The notes beneath the pieces are model-generated. The model was not told where the DNA came from and did no database searches. It worked only from the letters and a program-made list of their open reading frames with translations. Both the position numbers and the translations under genes were made by a program. Positions 63,923-64,000 of a stretch of DNA of 64,000 bases are shown here, one piece after another. The DNA lies in the NCBI GenBank assembly GCA_031002005.1, contig JARYHS010011408.1:222993473-223057472 (forward strand), written 5' to 3'. The first letter of the stretch is position 1. Every line of letters starts with the position of its first letter. Source of the DNA: Vandiemenella viatica (Eukaryota > Arthropoda > Insecta > Orthoptera > Morabidae).

Positions 63923-64000
63923 GCTTTACACAGAGGGCAAGCTTCCCACCACCACGTTCTGTAATGTTGGAGTAGACGTTCACCACCGTCCTTCAACCAC

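Noticed and set aside
1..64000. CRISPR arrays, operons, riboswitches, bacterial promoters or terminators
   Set aside because: No regularly spaced short palindromic repeats or compact gene clusters were seen; the window is eukaryotic and repeat-dominated.

Overview
This window looks like a piece of a large, repeat-rich insect genome, most likely from Polyneoptera (grasshopper/locust type, with stick insects as the alternative). The grounds are: a tRNA-derived SINE family present in about 15 copies on both strands with the same body and a GGTTCGAATCC B box; a LINE whose 3' end carries a GTAGAT hexamer tail; Tc1 elements whose termini I associate with Orthoptera; generally AT-rich DNA with few GC-rich exons; and introns packed with transposons. 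No bacterial, plasmid or CRISPR features are present. I saw no viral gene.

The only host gene I can support is a plus-strand multi-exon gene for a protein with tandem immunoglobulin (I-set) domains. Its four exons are 13778-14025, 15340-15509, 16257-16530 and 30097-30345. All have AG/GT borders and mutually compatible phases, and they encode about 313 residues of an Ig-repeat region of the kind found in giant muscle proteins (titin/obscurin/stretchin-Mlck class). Both ends of the gene lie outside the window. Intron 3 is 13.6 kb and is filled with mobile elements.

Layout. 1-13250: SINE copies, RTE-like LINE remnants, and a Penelope-like element with inverted arms carrying hammerhead-like motifs (5398-6190). 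13250-30350: the Ig gene with MITEs, a ~165 bp tandem array (18770-19755), an inverted Tc1 remnant and more SINEs and LINEs in its introns. 30590-37860: inverted-repeat elements, namely a fold-back mariner (30590-31497), a 1 kb inverted repeat, and a 3.1 kb almost perfect palindrome with an 8 bp target duplication (33170-36292). 37860-49090: nested insertions (hAT-like element in an RTE LINE tail, with a LINE fragment inside the hAT; mariner inside Tc1), a hAT transposase remnant, a DUF4817 transposon and a mariner remnant. 49600-57550: a Jockey-type LINE with an uninterrupted 707-codon ORF, a decayed P-element-like THAP transposon, a Tc1 element with perfect 27 bp termini and a LINE 3' end. 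57947-63922: a full-length I-type LINE on the minus strand bounded by a 12 bp target duplication.

The most interesting signal is a recurring architecture. Four unrelated element classes in this one window (Penelope-like, Tc1, mariner, hAT-like) each exist as an inverted duplication of themselves, and the largest forms a 3.1 kb palindrome. A second theme is hammerhead-ribozyme-like cores in at least three Penelope-like or retrozyme-like tails.
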